DNA of 64,000 bases from JAAXKN01 sp036261625 (GCA_036261625.1 DATAKL010000009.1:1-64000), one strand, 5' to 3'. Numbered from the stretch's first letter, positions 1 to 9,345 are shown. The notes: a model not told the origin generated them from the sequence alone. A program made the numbers and translations.

Positions 1-168
1 CCCCCGGAGCCCCGACAAGGGGCGATTTGTATTTAAACGGGATGAACAAGTCGCCCCTCATCGGGGCTCTGAAATTGTGGGGGGATCCGTATCCCAGGGG
101 TTCAGTCGCCCGCCTCAGGCGGGCTTCCTCACCCCGGGCTAAAGACAATGCGCCCCTTATCGGGGCTT
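1..168. repeat. Composite palindromic repeat, family A (cut by window edge)
   Basis: This is the right-hand part of a composite intergenic element seen again at about 232, 2119, 18660, 27570, 35095 and 54296. GC-rich self-complementary blocks (GCCCCGACAAGGGGC and GCCCCTCATCGGGGC) are followed by a GGGGGATCC-like block, a CCCGCCTCAGGCGGG hairpin, CACCCCGGGCTA and a terminal GCCCC...GGGGC stem. No credible gene lies here. Confidence 0.8.
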
Positions 169-231
169 AATGACTGCGCTATTCCAGATGCTCTGTTTTC
201 ACGAAGTTTTATGAATCGTTAAGTTGACGCA

Positions 232-514
232 TGAAGCCTCTGGCGGGCGATTGAACCCCGGGACCAAGGAATCCCCAAAATCCAAAGCGCCGCGGTCAGC
301 CGCGCCATGTTTTTGATAGGGCCAATTCATTATGGAAATTCCAACACGCCATAAATGATAATCTGATTTCATTAAAATCCCCCCGTATGCATGGGAATAT
401 GTCGCGGCTGCCGCGGCTCCGAAATTTTTGGGGATCCGTAACCCCGGGTTCCGGCACCCGCCAGAGGCGGGTTTGTCACCCGGGGCTATCAACACTATGC
501 CGCTGACCGCGGCA
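232..514. repeat. Composite palindromic repeat, family A
   Basis: A fuller copy of the element at position 1, in which the stems are built on GCCGCGGTCAGC and its complement GCTGACCGCGGC instead of GCCCC/GGGGC. The left hairpin arm is shortened. The centre shares a spacer with the copy at 27570 (ATGGAAATTCC and ATTTCATTAAAA in one, their complements in the other). An open frame of 108 codons crosses it, but it follows the repeat and is not judged a gene. Confidence 0.8.
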
Positions 515-688
515 TTTGAATACAACAGATTTGTACATTTTAAATTGACACATAAATTCGGCGCCTTCTAAACAAATCCCACCTGTGCCCAGATTGCTCT
601 TGCTAAAATTTTGCAATATTTGTACTTTGAACCTTCTGTTTTGCTAATGAATTTTATTCTGAAAAATAATTTCCCGGCGGAAAAACTT

Positions 689-1273
689 ATGAGGTTTTTC
701 AAAAGAATAAACAGGTATCTGACATTTGTATTGGTTCTTTGGACCATATCGGTAAGTTTTATTCTGGCTTCTTTAATCAACCATCCGCGATTAAAATTTG
801 TGGTCAAAGAGGATCTGCCTGATTATCTTTTTACCGTGGATACAGAAATAAATGGCAATCTTTATCCTTATCTTGTGTCTGTTTCATATGATGAATTCTG
901 GGGTTTTGGCGGCGTTACTTACAAACTGGAAACAATTGATGAAAATACTATAAAACTTGTTTTCCCTTATTCAGGACATGAACATAAAGAAATCCAGCAT
1001 TCTGTCGAAGCAACAATATTCTTAAGGAGGCAATCTGATAATAAATATAAAAGCTTCTTTATTCTGAGACAATCTTTTGGAGATATTGTCCCAAATCCAA
1101 TTAATTATTACACAAATGTATCAGTCAGTTCATTCAACCATTTTATGCCAAATAAAGAATATGTTGTAAGACGAAAATACAATAAACTTAATGTAAAAAA
1201 GGTTGTTATTGACACACAGAAGGGATTTAGAAGTTTAAGTTTTTTTGGCGAGATCAAACTTGTGTTTGATTAA
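689..1273 (+). CDS. Hypothetical membrane-anchored protein
   Basis: About 195 residues. A basic N-terminus (MRFFKRINR) is followed by one hydrophobic segment at roughly residues 9-30, then a hydrophilic, beta-rich domain without a recognised motif. This suggests an inner-membrane anchor with the rest in the periplasm. The frame is open further upstream (ATG codons at 611 and 647), but those would put extra residues ahead of the positive, hydrophobic anchor. The ATG at 689 has a purine-rich GGCGGAAAA before it. It converges with the acetyltransferase gene, overlapping it by four bases. Composition is AT-rich. Function unknown. Confidence 0.6.
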   Translation: MRFFKRINRYLTFVLVLWTISVSFILASLINHPRLKFVVKEDLPDYLFTVDTEINGNLYPYLVSVSYDEFWGFGGVTYKLETIDENTIKLVFPYSGHEHKEIQHSVEATIFLRRQSDNKYKSFFILRQSFGDIVPNPINYYTNVSVSSFNHFMPNKEYVVRRKYNKLNVKKVVIDTQKGFRSLSFFGEIKLVFD

Positions 1274-2046
1274 GATCCGGCAGATAATTTTATCCCGAAA
1301 TGTTTGTTCAGCAAATCATAGTATTCTGCGTTGTCTGTTAATAAACGTTCCTGCTTATTTTCTCCTTCTGTAATAATTAAACGTTTGTCGCTTATTGTTA
1401 TTCTGCCTTCCGGTGTGGCGAGGGAACAGATGGTGTGCTGCGTAAAATGCGATTTTGGAGATGTCTGATTATATTGGCACATCTCAGAAAAGTCTTCATA
1501 CCCGTGGGGTTCCAGCGTAAAATGGTATTGTTTTTTCCAATCATCGTCTCTATCACGCTGATTCAAGATAAAATATTTATCTTCCTGATCAATACGGAAT
1601 GTGCGGTTTCCCTGTTTCTGTTCTATTCCTTCCTTTAGAAGAATGGGGTCCAGGAACAGGTCGCCAAATCCCACATCGGCAAGATAATCTTCTCCCAATT
1701 TTACAAGAAGCGCCATGTGGTCGAAGTCGGGACCGAAGCCGCCATCCCGCTTTGCCACAGCAGCCGAGAGCATCGATACATTAAAGCCCAGCTCCCGGAG
1801 CAAAGAAGCGAACAGGCCATTTAATTCATAGCAGAAGCCGCCGCGTTTTCTTAAAATGATCTTTTGAAAGAGATCTTTATCAGTCAGAATCACGGGCTCT
1901 TTCATTCCGATACTCAGGTTTTCAAATGGAATAGACGTCATATGTGCCCTGTGCAGCGCTTTCAGTGTCGCGGCATCTGCCTTCAGGGGCCCCTTGTAAT
2001 TTATTCTATTTAGATAAGCGTTTATATCCATACGAATTTTATGCAT
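1270..2046 (-). CDS. nat: Arylamine N-acetyltransferase
   Basis: 258 residues, close to the usual 270-280 of bacterial NATs. The family transfers acetyl groups from acetyl-CoA to arylamines, hydrazines or related acceptors in the cytoplasm. The catalytic triad is visible: Cys72 in RGGFCYELN, His110 in FDHMALLV and Asp124 in LADVGFGD. The N-terminal SIPFENLSI block is also typical. A second in-frame ATG six codons in is an alternative start. It appears monocistronic, with a family A repeat behind its promoter region. The natural substrate cannot be told from sequence. Confidence 0.9.
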   Translation of the reverse strand: MHKIRMDINAYLNRINYKGPLKADAATLKALHRAHMTSIPFENLSIGMKEPVILTDKDLFQKIILRKRGGFCYELNGLFASLLRELGFNVSMLSAAVAKRDGGFGPDFDHMALLVKLGEDYLADVGFGDLFLDPILLKEGIEQKQGNRTFRIDQEDKYFILNQRDRDDDWKKQYHFTLEPHGYEDFSEMCQYNQTSPKSHFTQHTICSLATPEGRITISDKRLIITEGENKQERLLTDNAEYYDLLNKHFGIKLSAGS

Positions 2047-2118
2047 GTTAAAAAATAAAAATTAAACATGCGGGTTGGATGATGCAATGAAATTATTTAT
2101 CGGGTTTCTTTTTTATAT

Positions 2119-2243
2119 GCCGCCCCTGACCGGGGCTGGGGATGCGTGGGGTGGGGATCATTAACCCGGGGTTTAGTCGTCCGCCTAAGAGTCGGACTCC
2201 AGCACCCCGGGCTACAAATGTCTCGCCCGACTCAGTCGGGCTT
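2119..2243. repeat. Composite palindromic repeat, family A (half element)
   Basis: A half-length copy: GCCGCCCCTGACCGGGGC, then GGGGTGGGGATC, an ACCCGGGGTTTAGTCGTCCGCC hairpin region, CACCCCGGGCTA and a terminal GCCCGACTCAGTCGGGC stem. The terminal stem sequence is different again from the GCCCC/GGGGC and GCCGC/GCGGC types. The copy lies between the divergently placed nat gene and the outer-membrane protein gene. Confidence 0.75.
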
Positions 2244-2307
2244 AGTGATTGCGTAATTCTAAATTCTCAGCTTTCATTAGCTATCTAATATCAAGAGACC
2301 TAAGTAA

Positions 2308-2895
2308 TTACAGCTTCCAGCCAAAGACTAGGTTTAATTTAATAAGCCAGTTGACTTCGGTATTGTTAGTGGTAATATCTCCTACGTAACCATCCCAGCT
2401 GTAGCCGATTACTTTACCTCCGGCATATTGGAACAGCAGCTCAAATCCCGTGAATTTGAACATATTCACTCCGATTCCGGCTGCAGGCATGTAGATTCTT
2501 GCTCTTGAGTCTCCGCTGTAGATTCCGCCATTGCCCCCGTCATTTACGTGCAGCGCAAGGCCGCCTGTTGCATAAACGTTTTCATTAAAGAAATATTTTG
2601 AGAATATGCCGTATTCAAATCCGATGAAGTTATCCCAGAGAAATTCCCGGCCGAATCTGGCTTCAATAGATACTTTTTCCGTTGGATAAACTGCCAGATT
2701 AGTCTGAAATGTTGTAAAGAAAGGAGCCATGAAGAAATCAGCACCGGTGTTCTTTGAAATGCCATGTTCTACTTCTGAATAACTCCGATGCATCCCCAAA
2801 GATTCGAACCTGAATCCAAGCTCTACCGCCTGCGGTTTAATTGTGGTACTAAGCAGAACCAGAAGCAGAACTAAGGTAATCTTATACATGGTCAT
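2308..2895 (-). CDS. Secreted beta-barrel-like protein, hypothetical
   Basis: 195 residues with a clear N-terminal signal peptide (hydrophobic LVLLLVLLSTT, cleavage likely near PQA). The mature part alternates aromatic/hydrophobic and polar residues, is rich in Gly and Tyr, and ends in a run of amphipathic strands, as in small outer-membrane beta-barrels. No specific family was recognised. It lies 46 bases downstream of the ABC ATPase on the same strand and could be the last gene of that export operon, but the gap is large enough for independent transcription. Confidence 0.65.
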   Translation of the reverse strand: MTMYKITLVLLLVLLSTTIKPQAVELGFRFESLGMHRSYSEVEHGISKNTGADFFMAPFFTTFQTNLAVYPTEKVSIEARFGREFLWDNFIGFEYGIFSKYFFNENVYATGGLALHVNDGGNGGIYSGDSRARIYMPAAGIGVNMFKFTGFELLFQYAGGKVIGYSWDGYVGDITTNNTEVNWLIKLNLVFGWKL

Positions 2896-2941
2896 TACTC
2901 CAATATTTTGATTCCCGAAAGTTAAATTTATGCCGGATCAA

Positions 2942-3655
2942 TTAATGTTCTTTCAGTCGTGTGTCGCTGTGTATCCTGCCGTCGAGTATGTGGATTATCC
3001 TTTGCGTGCGCTCTGCAAAAGTCTCATCGTGCGTTACTACTACAATTGTCTGCTTGTGCTTTTCGTTTAACTCTTTAAATAGATCAAATACCATAGCTGA
3101 ATTCTTTGAATCCAGGTTTCCTGTAGGCTCATCTGTTAGAAGGACAACCGGATCATTTGCAAGCGCGCGTGCTATTGCAACCCTCTGCTGCTGACCTCCA
3201 GAGAGCTGATTGGGTTTGCTATTGAGTTTATCCGAAAGCCCAACGTCGCTTAAAAGCTCCGTGGCTTTTTTTCTTGCCTGTGAAACCGAATATTTTCCGC
3301 GCGCCACCATCGGCATCATTACATTCTCAAGCGCTGAGAATTCAGGAAGAAGGAAATGAAACTGATAGACAAAGCCCAGCTTTTCATTTCTTACCTCCGA
3401 TAATTCATCTTCACTCATGGAAGATATCTCGAGATTATCCAGAAATACTTTTCCCGAGGTCGGCCTGTCCAAGCCTCCCATAAGGTAAAGCATTGTGGTT
3501 TTACCGGATCCCGAGGGGCCAGTAATTGCGGTAAATTCACCCTTTTCAATTTCAAATGACAGATCGGGAAGAATTGTAGTATCCACCTCAGAGCCATTGG
3601 ACTTTGAAACGAGTGTTCTTGAAACGTGTTCAAAACGGATTATTACGTCAGACAT
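2942..3655 (-). CDS. ABC transporter ATP-binding protein (MacB/LolD type)
   Basis: 237 residues, a complete single ABC ATPase. Walker A GPSGSGKT at 46-53, signature LSGGQ at 151-155, Walker B VVLLTDEP at 170-177 followed by TGNLDS, and the H-loop histidine at 209. TGNLD after Walker B is typical of the LolD/MacB/FtsE branch. This branch powers FtsX-fold permeases that drive periplasmic lipoprotein, peptide or drug export rather than classical import. It is the last of four tightly packed genes (adaptor, permease, permease, ATPase), three bases after the second permease. Confidence 0.92.
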   Translation of the reverse strand: MSDVIIRFEHVSRTLVSKSNGSEVDTTILPDLSFEIEKGEFTAITGPSGSGKTTMLYLMGGLDRPTSGKVFLDNLEISSMSEDELSEVRNEKLGFVYQFHFLLPEFSALENVMMPMVARGKYSVSQARKKATELLSDVGLSDKLNSKPNQLSGGQQQRVAIARALANDPVVLLTDEPTGNLDSKNSAMVFDLFKELNEKHKQTIVVVTHDETFAERTQRIIHILDGRIHSDTRLKEH

Positions 3656-3658
3656 TTT

Positions 3659-4927
3659 TTATCTTTCCCCTCTCAGGATTTCTACCGGGTTTACACGGGC
3701 TGCCCCGCGGGCGGGACCTATGGATGCAATAAGGCTTACTACAAATGCAAAAAGGGATGCAAGCACAAAGTACCACGGGCTTTTTCCCATCTGAAGACGG
3801 TCGCTCCGCATAGATGTATTCGACTCGGACGGGGTAACCTGTATGGAACCCATGATGAAAATAAGCACGTATCCCAACAGGCACCCAATGGCTGCGCCTA
3901 TTAAGGCAACCAATATCCCCTGGAGTAAATAGATTACTGTGATTTCTTTTTTCTTGTATCCGATCGATTTTAATATCGCTATATCCCTGTATTTCTCCAA
4001 AACATTTGTAATAAGCACGTTCGCCACACCGAAGCCTGCAACAAGTATTACAAAGAATACCAGGAAGTAAACCATCATGGAAATCATTTTGTAAAGCGCT
4101 ATTACGCTTGACGAGATTTCCTCCCACGTCTTCGACTTGTAGTTTGTCTCTTTTTCTATTGTGCGAGCTGCCTGTGCGTCGCGCTTTAAGTCCTTTACCC
4201 TTAAGTATATCTGGCTTACTTCATCGGGGCGGTAGCCTGCAATGTTCTGCGCTACCCTCAGGTTTACGTAAGCATTATTGTCAATGTCGTTTATTCCGGT
4301 TGAATAAATTCCCACTACTCTCACATCAAAAGTTTTCCCAAGGTTTGACACAAGCTGCAGCTTGTCGCCAAGTCGTAAACCGAAGTCTTTGGCCGAGGTG
4401 GTTCCGAGCATTAGTCCGTCAGGCGTCCTTTCAAGCTCCGTGAACCTTCCCTCAGTCATGTTCTGGCTGAACTTTACAATTTCATCCTGGGGACCGGGAT
4501 CGATGCCGAAAACTTCGAGGGGCTGTGAAATTGTGCCGAACTTTGCAATTACCGTAACATTCACCACGGGAGATGTAACGCTAACATTAGGATCCGACTT
4601 AATCAGATTCTCAACCCTCTTGTAATTTTTTATTATCTCCTCATCCTGCCGTTCGACATTCTTGATGAGGTTTATTGTCTCGCCTTTCTTCGCCTGATAA
4701 ATCGTATCGCTTACAATGGAAGTCACCTTTTCACCCGATACCACAACGTGCGGCGCAATGTTTACAATCTTATCTATAAAGCTGCTTAAAAGTCCGTCCA
4801 TCAAGGATACAGCTGATATAAGCACCATAACGCCCACACCAATGCCTGAAATAGTTAAGATCGTCTGGCGCTTTCTCGAAGTAAGCTGCCTGAGAGCAAT
4901 ATTCAATATTTGATAATTTATTTTCAA
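3659..4927 (-). CDS. ABC transporter permease, FtsX/MacB family
   Basis: 422 residues with the MacB/LolC topology: one N-terminal membrane helix after a short amphipathic RQLTSRKRQT stretch, a large periplasmic MacB-PCD domain (about residues 45-280) and three C-terminal helices. The end PARGAARVNPVEILRG is the usual FtsX-family tail. It is about the same length as the neighbouring permease but clearly diverged from it. With one ATPase in the operon, the two probably form a heterodimer, like LolC/LolE. Confidence 0.9.
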   Translation of the reverse strand: MKINYQILNIALRQLTSRKRQTILTISGIGVGVMVLISAVSLMDGLLSSFIDKIVNIAPHVVVSGEKVTSIVSDTIYQAKKGETINLIKNVERQDEEIIKNYKRVENLIKSDPNVSVTSPVVNVTVIAKFGTISQPLEVFGIDPGPQDEIVKFSQNMTEGRFTELERTPDGLMLGTTSAKDFGLRLGDKLQLVSNLGKTFDVRVVGIYSTGINDIDNNAYVNLRVAQNIAGYRPDEVSQIYLRVKDLKRDAQAARTIEKETNYKSKTWEEISSSVIALYKMISMMVYFLVFFVILVAGFGVANVLITNVLEKYRDIAILKSIGYKKKEITVIYLLQGILVALIGAAIGCLLGYVLIFIMGSIQVTPSESNTSMRSDRLQMGKSPWYFVLASLFAFVVSLIASIGPARGAARVNPVEILRGER

Positions 4928-4967
4928 ATACTTTTTAATTTTTCATTTTTAATTTTTAATTGATTTC

Positions 4968-6254
4968 TCAGGCCCTCAGTATCTCCACCGGCTTCAGGTT
5001 TGCCGCGCGCCTCGATGGAATGTAGCTCGAAAGGGCGCTTACGATAATTGAAAACAGCGCCACAATTATGTACGATGAAAGGGTCTCAACCATCGCTATA
5101 TGATCGCCTCTTACAACTGCGCTTTCGCCGTATGAAATGGGAAGTGAGGCGATAAAGTTTGTAAGGAAGTGCCCTGCAGTCATTCCGATTACGGCTCCCG
5201 CAATTCCAAATATCATCCCTTCAGAAAGAAAAATGAGCTTTATCTCATTTCTGTCGACTCCCATGGACTTCATTATTGCAATGTCTTTCTGCTTCTGAAG
5301 CACTATTGTTATAAGCACGTTTGCAATACCGAAGCCCGCAACAAGAAAAACAAAGATGACAAGGAAAAGCGTTATGTTGTTATTCCGCTTAAAAAGCGTA
5401 AGCAGATTTAAGTTTGCTTCCTCCCATGTCTCTGCCTTGTAGCCTGTAAGGCTTTCTACACGGCGGGCAACGTCGTTTACAGCGTCAAGAGAAGTTGTAT
5501 GCATTCCGATACCGGAGACCACATTGTCGCTGAAGCCGTTTATCGTCTGCGCAAGCTTAAGATTAACGTATGCGAAATTGTCATCCGTTGCGCTGAAGCC
5601 GCTTGTAAAAATTCCAACTATCCTTAGACGATAAATCTCGCTGTTTTCTCCGGCCAACTGGATCTGATCGTGGTACTTTGCCTTAAGCTTCTTTGCCATG
5701 CCGGAACCAAGAATGATACCGTTTTTTGTATAATTAAGCTCGTTTAAGCTGCCGATTTTCACATTCTTTTCAAGACTTGCAATCCCTCGCTCCCTTTCAG
5801 GTATAATTCCTTTTATAATTGCCGTCCTGTAGAGCGTTCTTTCCCTTAAGACGCCGCGGGTTTCAACAAAAGGGGAGACAGCATCAATTTCAGGGATTGC
5901 ATCCATGACTGAAATTACTTCGCGGTAAGATTTTACTTCTTTTTTCTCATCGGGGATTATACGGCTTGCAATGTAAAACTCGTCACTTTGTCCGGGTGAG
6001 GATTTTAAGAGGAGGTGTTCTTTACCTTCAAGTTTCTCGCCTTTAACTGTTACAAGAGGGGAGATCTCAATTATCTTGCTTTGAATGTCACTGATTATCC
6101 CCTGAGTAAGCGCAAACGTTATGATCATTACCATTGCGCCTGTTGCAACGCCGGTTACAACCAGTATGGTCTGCTTTTTCTTTGCCTCAAGGTGCCTTAA
6201 GGCAATTGAGAGAATAAAGCGCAGCTTCGGGATAACTGTAAGTTTTGAAGCCAT
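4968..6254 (-). CDS. ABC transporter permease, FtsX/MacB family
   Basis: 428 residues with the same design as its downstream neighbour: RHLEAKKKQT before the first helix, a periplasmic domain at about 50-290, then three helices and a tail reading PSRRAANLKPVEILRA. Tail and loop motifs (GFGIANVLIT, KDIAIMKSMG) match the neighbour (GFGVANVLIT, RDIAILKSIG), so the two are old paralogues. One base separates it from the adaptor gene, so co-transcription is almost certain. The substrate is not apparent. Confidence 0.9.
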   Translation of the reverse strand: MASKLTVIPKLRFILSIALRHLEAKKKQTILVVTGVATGAMVMIITFALTQGIISDIQSKIIEISPLVTVKGEKLEGKEHLLLKSSPGQSDEFYIASRIIPDEKKEVKSYREVISVMDAIPEIDAVSPFVETRGVLRERTLYRTAIIKGIIPERERGIASLEKNVKIGSLNELNYTKNGIILGSGMAKKLKAKYHDQIQLAGENSEIYRLRIVGIFTSGFSATDDNFAYVNLKLAQTINGFSDNVVSGIGMHTTSLDAVNDVARRVESLTGYKAETWEEANLNLLTLFKRNNNITLFLVIFVFLVAGFGIANVLITIVLQKQKDIAIMKSMGVDRNEIKLIFLSEGMIFGIAGAVIGMTAGHFLTNFIASLPISYGESAVVRGDHIAMVETLSSYIIVALFSIIVSALSSYIPSRRAANLKPVEILRA

Positions 6255-6255
6255 T

Positions 6256-7311
6256 TTAGTTTACGTCGACCTTCATATTATCGGTGTAGCTTCCTTTGGG
6301 CTCATCCACAATCTTCGCCCCTTCCGAAAGGCCGGTTCCCGAGACATCGGCAAACTTCCCGTCTAAAGTCCCACCGTTAAGCTGGACTTTCTTCAGGCGC
6401 TCACCTTCAACCTTAAAGACGTAGCGGTTCCGGTTTTCCTCAAGCACAGCCGTCCGGGGAAGAAGAAGAGCGTTTTCCTTTTCACCAGCTTTAATATTAA
6501 TTGTAGCTGTCATGCCGAGATTAAGCTTTTCAGGCGAAGTTTTAAGCTTAATATAAACCCTGGATGTTTTTGTAGCCTCATCTGTTCTGGGCACAATCCT
6601 CTGTAGAACTCCTTCAAATCTCTCATCCGGATAGGCGTCGAAGGCTACTACTGCAGGCATACCCTTGTTTATCTTGCCAAGATCCTGCTCATCAACTTCC
6701 CCCTGAACGAGTATTGAATTAGGAGCCAAGATTTCAAAACATTCGGCGTTCGGAGTAAGATTGTCGCCAAGGTTTACCTTTACGTTAACAAGCACGCCTG
6801 AAAATGGCGCTATAACTTCTGTTTTTGTGAGGTTCTGCCTTGCAATATCGAGCGCCACCTTTTTCTGATCGAGGCTTACTTTTGCCAGTTCATAGCTTTG
6901 TCTTGCATCTTCAAGCTCTTTTTTTGTGATGCTGTTTGATTTGTACAGGCTTTCTTTTCTTCCAAGATCCCGTTCTTTGGCCGAGAGGTCAATCTCTGCC
7001 GTCTTGATCTGGCTTTCGGCATCCCTAAGCCTCAGCTCCTGATCACTTCTGTCTGTACGGAGCAGAACGGTTCCTTTTTTTACTGTCATCCCCTCTTTTC
7101 CGATTATATACTTTACTATTCCGCCCGACTCCGAGCGCAGCGCGGCAACAGAATCGGCCGTTACAGTTCCAGTAGCATAAATTAAGGTTACAAGATTGCC
7201 CTTTGTAACCTCTACGGTCTTTACCTTTTCATGATTAAAAAAAGCTTTGTAAATGCCATAAATTACAGCGATAAGCACGAGGGAAACTATGATGATATAC
7301 TTTCTTTTCAT
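6256..7311 (-). CDS. Efflux periplasmic adaptor (HlyD/MacA-like)
   Basis: 351 residues and the first gene of the export operon. An N-terminal membrane anchor (residues 4-22) is followed by a barrel-sandwich/lipoyl part (GGIVKYIIGKEGMTVKKGTVL), an alpha-hairpin with coiled-coil character (about 85-160), the second lipoyl half (VIAPFSGVLVNVKVNLGD) and a beta-barrel domain (INKGMPAVVAFDAYPDERFEG). MacA-type adaptors stack on MacB-like permeases and bridge to an outer-membrane channel. No TolC-like channel gene is present in the window. Confidence 0.9.
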   Translation of the reverse strand: MKRKYIIIVSLVLIAVIYGIYKAFFNHEKVKTVEVTKGNLVTLIYATGTVTADSVAALRSESGGIVKYIIGKEGMTVKKGTVLLRTDRSDQELRLRDAESQIKTAEIDLSAKERDLGRKESLYKSNSITKKELEDARQSYELAKVSLDQKKVALDIARQNLTKTEVIAPFSGVLVNVKVNLGDNLTPNAECFEILAPNSILVQGEVDEQDLGKINKGMPAVVAFDAYPDERFEGVLQRIVPRTDEATKTSRVYIKLKTSPEKLNLGMTATINIKAGEKENALLLPRTAVLEENRNRYVFKVEGERLKKVQLNGGTLDGKFADVSGTGLSEGAKIVDEPKGSYTDNMKVDVN

Positions 7312-7549
7312 TTATTTACCTGAATTAGTATTCCTGAAGGAAAAGCCGGCCGAAGAAGTAACCGCTTTTGATGAAGTTTAATTTAATGAATGGGCTCTTT
7401 ATATTCAAATCCCGTTAAAACTCCTTCTTTTGACTTATAATTTAAGGAGATTTTTTTATAAAAAATGTTCTGTGACTTTTTCTTTCAAAGTGCTTACCTT
7501 TGGGAAAACTGCTTTCATTTTTATTCAATATCATCGGGAAATAATTTTC

Positions 7550-9046
7550 ATGAAAAAACTTATTCTTTTTCTCTTAGCCTTTTCTTTTACGGGGCTTTTT
7601 GCACAGGAGACCGTTCCCCCCAAAAGGGAATTCAGGGGCGCCTGGGTGGCAACGGTAGCCAATATCGACTGGCCCACAAATAAAAATGCCACCTCAGGAG
7701 AACAGATTGCAGAACTGGTTTCCATAATGGACAGGCTGAAGGCCTCGGGCGTTAATGCTGTTATATTCCAGATAAGAACCGAGTGCGACGCCCTCTATCA
7801 GTCCAAAATTGAACCCTGGTCGTACTGGCTGACCGGAAAGCAGGGCAAAGCACCCGAGCCATTTTTTGACCCCCTGCAGTTTGCAATCAGTGAAGCCCAC
7901 GCCAGAGGCATGGAGCTCCACGCCTGGTTTAACCCCTACAGGGCAGTTAAGGGGATAGGCGAATACGAAGCTGCCCCCAATCACGTCTCGGTTCTTCATC
8001 CCGACTGGCTTCTGACCTTTAAGGATTACAAGATGCTGGATCCGGGTCTTCCTGAAGTGAAAAATTATGTTCTCTCCATTGTCTCCGACGTCCTCAGGCG
8101 CTATGACGTAGACGGAATTCACTTTGACGACTACTTCTACCCCTACGGACCCAAGGTCTCAAACGAGGACTCACTGACCTATGCAAAGTATCACGGCAGC
8201 TTTACAAACGTCGACGACTGGAGAAGAAACAACATAAACAGCCTTATGGCAAGCATTTATGATACCATTAAGGTTATTAAGCCCAGGGTAAAGTTCGGTA
8301 TAAGCCCGTTCGGAATTGTTGAAAATAAGTACGCCGGCACAGATGGTTTCCAGTCCTACAATATTCTTTACTGCGACCCGTTGACATGGATTAAAAATAA
8401 GAGTCTGGACTACATGAACCCTCAGCTTTACTGGGAAATAGGCCACGCAAGGGCGGATTACGGAAAGCTTCTTCCCTGGTGGGCTTCTGTAACCAAGGAT
8501 ATGCACCTTTACATCGGACAGTTCTCCAGTCAGATGGCAGCTCCTAAATACAAGGGTAAGAAAACTGAGCTTGAAGACCAGATGAGGTTAAACCGCACAA
8601 CTCCGAACGTCCAGGGAGAGGTATTCTTCAGCTCTAAGAGCCTGACAGATAACTATTCGGGTTTTGCTGACACCTTGAAGAATAATTTCTATAAGTATCC
8701 GGCACTTCCTCCCTTAATGCCATGGAAAGAGACCACGCCCCCTCTATCACCGGAAAACCTTACCGTTAAGGGGGATTCTACGGGAGCAACCTTAGAGTGG
8801 ACCGCCCCCAAAGCTGCCAGCGACGGAGAGACTGCAAGCTACTACGCCGTCTACCGCTTTACGGATAAGGATGAGATAAACACTGAAGACCCGAGATTTC
8901 TCCTTGGTGTAATCTCTTCCAGGAAAACAAAGTATAAGGACCCCGTTAAGCTTTCTGAGGGCGCAAAGTACATATATATAGTTACAGCACTCGACCGCCT
9001 GTTTAATGAAAGCGAAAAAAGCTCCACAACCCTGAGCCTTAAGTAA
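7550..9046 (+). CDS. Secreted family-10-like glycosyl hydrolase (GHL10) with FN3 domain
   Basis: 498 residues from the ATG at 7550, chosen because it begins a clean signal peptide (MKKLILFLLAFSFTGLFA, cleavage before QE). The frame is open 40 codons upstream but that part is not signal-like. The catalytic-type domain carries REFRGAWVATVANIDWP near the start and VDGIHFDDYFYPYG in the middle, both hallmarks of the GHL10/DUF187 TIM-barrel proteins. A fibronectin type III-like domain of about 95 residues (from SPENLTV) forms the C-terminus. Members are thought to act on cell-wall or exported polysaccharides. No C-terminal sorting domain is present. A strong terminator follows at once. Confidence 0.85.
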   Translation: MKKLILFLLAFSFTGLFAQETVPPKREFRGAWVATVANIDWPTNKNATSGEQIAELVSIMDRLKASGVNAVIFQIRTECDALYQSKIEPWSYWLTGKQGKAPEPFFDPLQFAISEAHARGMELHAWFNPYRAVKGIGEYEAAPNHVSVLHPDWLLTFKDYKMLDPGLPEVKNYVLSIVSDVLRRYDVDGIHFDDYFYPYGPKVSNEDSLTYAKYHGSFTNVDDWRRNNINSLMASIYDTIKVIKPRVKFGISPFGIVENKYAGTDGFQSYNILYCDPLTWIKNKSLDYMNPQLYWEIGHARADYGKLLPWWASVTKDMHLYIGQFSSQMAAPKYKGKKTELEDQMRLNRTTPNVQGEVFFSSKSLTDNYSGFADTLKNNFYKYPALPPLMPWKETTPPLSPENLTVKGDSTGATLEWTAPKAASDGETASYYAVYRFTDKDEINTEDPRFLLGVISSRKTKYKDPVKLSEGAKYIYIVTALDRLFNESEKSSTTLSLK

Positions 9047-9053
9047 TTCTTTT

Positions 9054-9091
9054 TTAAGAGGCGGAGCACGCAAAAAAGCTCCGCCTCTTAA
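9054..9091 (+). terminator. Strong hairpin after the glycosyl hydrolase gene
   Basis: A perfect 14-base stem (TTAAGAGGCGGAGC with its complement) and a 10-base loop, beginning 7 bases after the stop codon. There is no long T-run after it, but a T-rich stretch precedes the stem. Confidence 0.7.
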
Positions 9092-9095
9092 GACT

Positions 9096-9240
9096 ATCCG
9101 AAATTTCATACCAAACCGCTTTCAGCGGTTTCATATTTGTAGAAAAACGGACCCCAAAACAATTCAGCCCGCCAGAGGCGGTCTATATGCCTTTATTTAC
9201 CTGAAAATATGAAACCACTGACGTGGTTTGGAAGAGGTTT
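9096..9240. repeat. Degenerate flank of the family B repeat array
   Basis: Short palindromes AACCGCTTTCAGCGGTT and AACCACTGACGTGGTT stand apart from the three well-formed family B copies downstream. They look like eroded or partial copies. No coding potential is seen. Confidence 0.5.
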
Positions 9241-9253
9241 TTGTTCCATATTG

Positions 9254-9345
9254 CTACAAATAGGTAGCCGCTAAAGCGGATAGAAAGGAATGTCTCTATA
9301 CTGTAGGGAATCCTCCTAACTGCGTTAGCAGTTACCTATTTGTAG
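9254..9345. repeat. Family B inverted-repeat element, copy 1
   Basis: The element starts CTACAAATAGGTA and ends with the complement TACCTATTTGTAG. Just inside lie two different small palindromes, GCCGCTAAAGCGG on the left and AACTGCGTTAGCAGTT on the right. The centre is a non-conserved spacer. The layout is like a small non-autonomous mobile or REP-doublet element. Confidence 0.85.

Noticed and set aside
199..525. 108-codon minus-strand frame
   Set aside because: It follows the family A repeat, and a similar frame arises in the copy at 27558. The sequence is explained by the repeat, with no ribosome site or family match.
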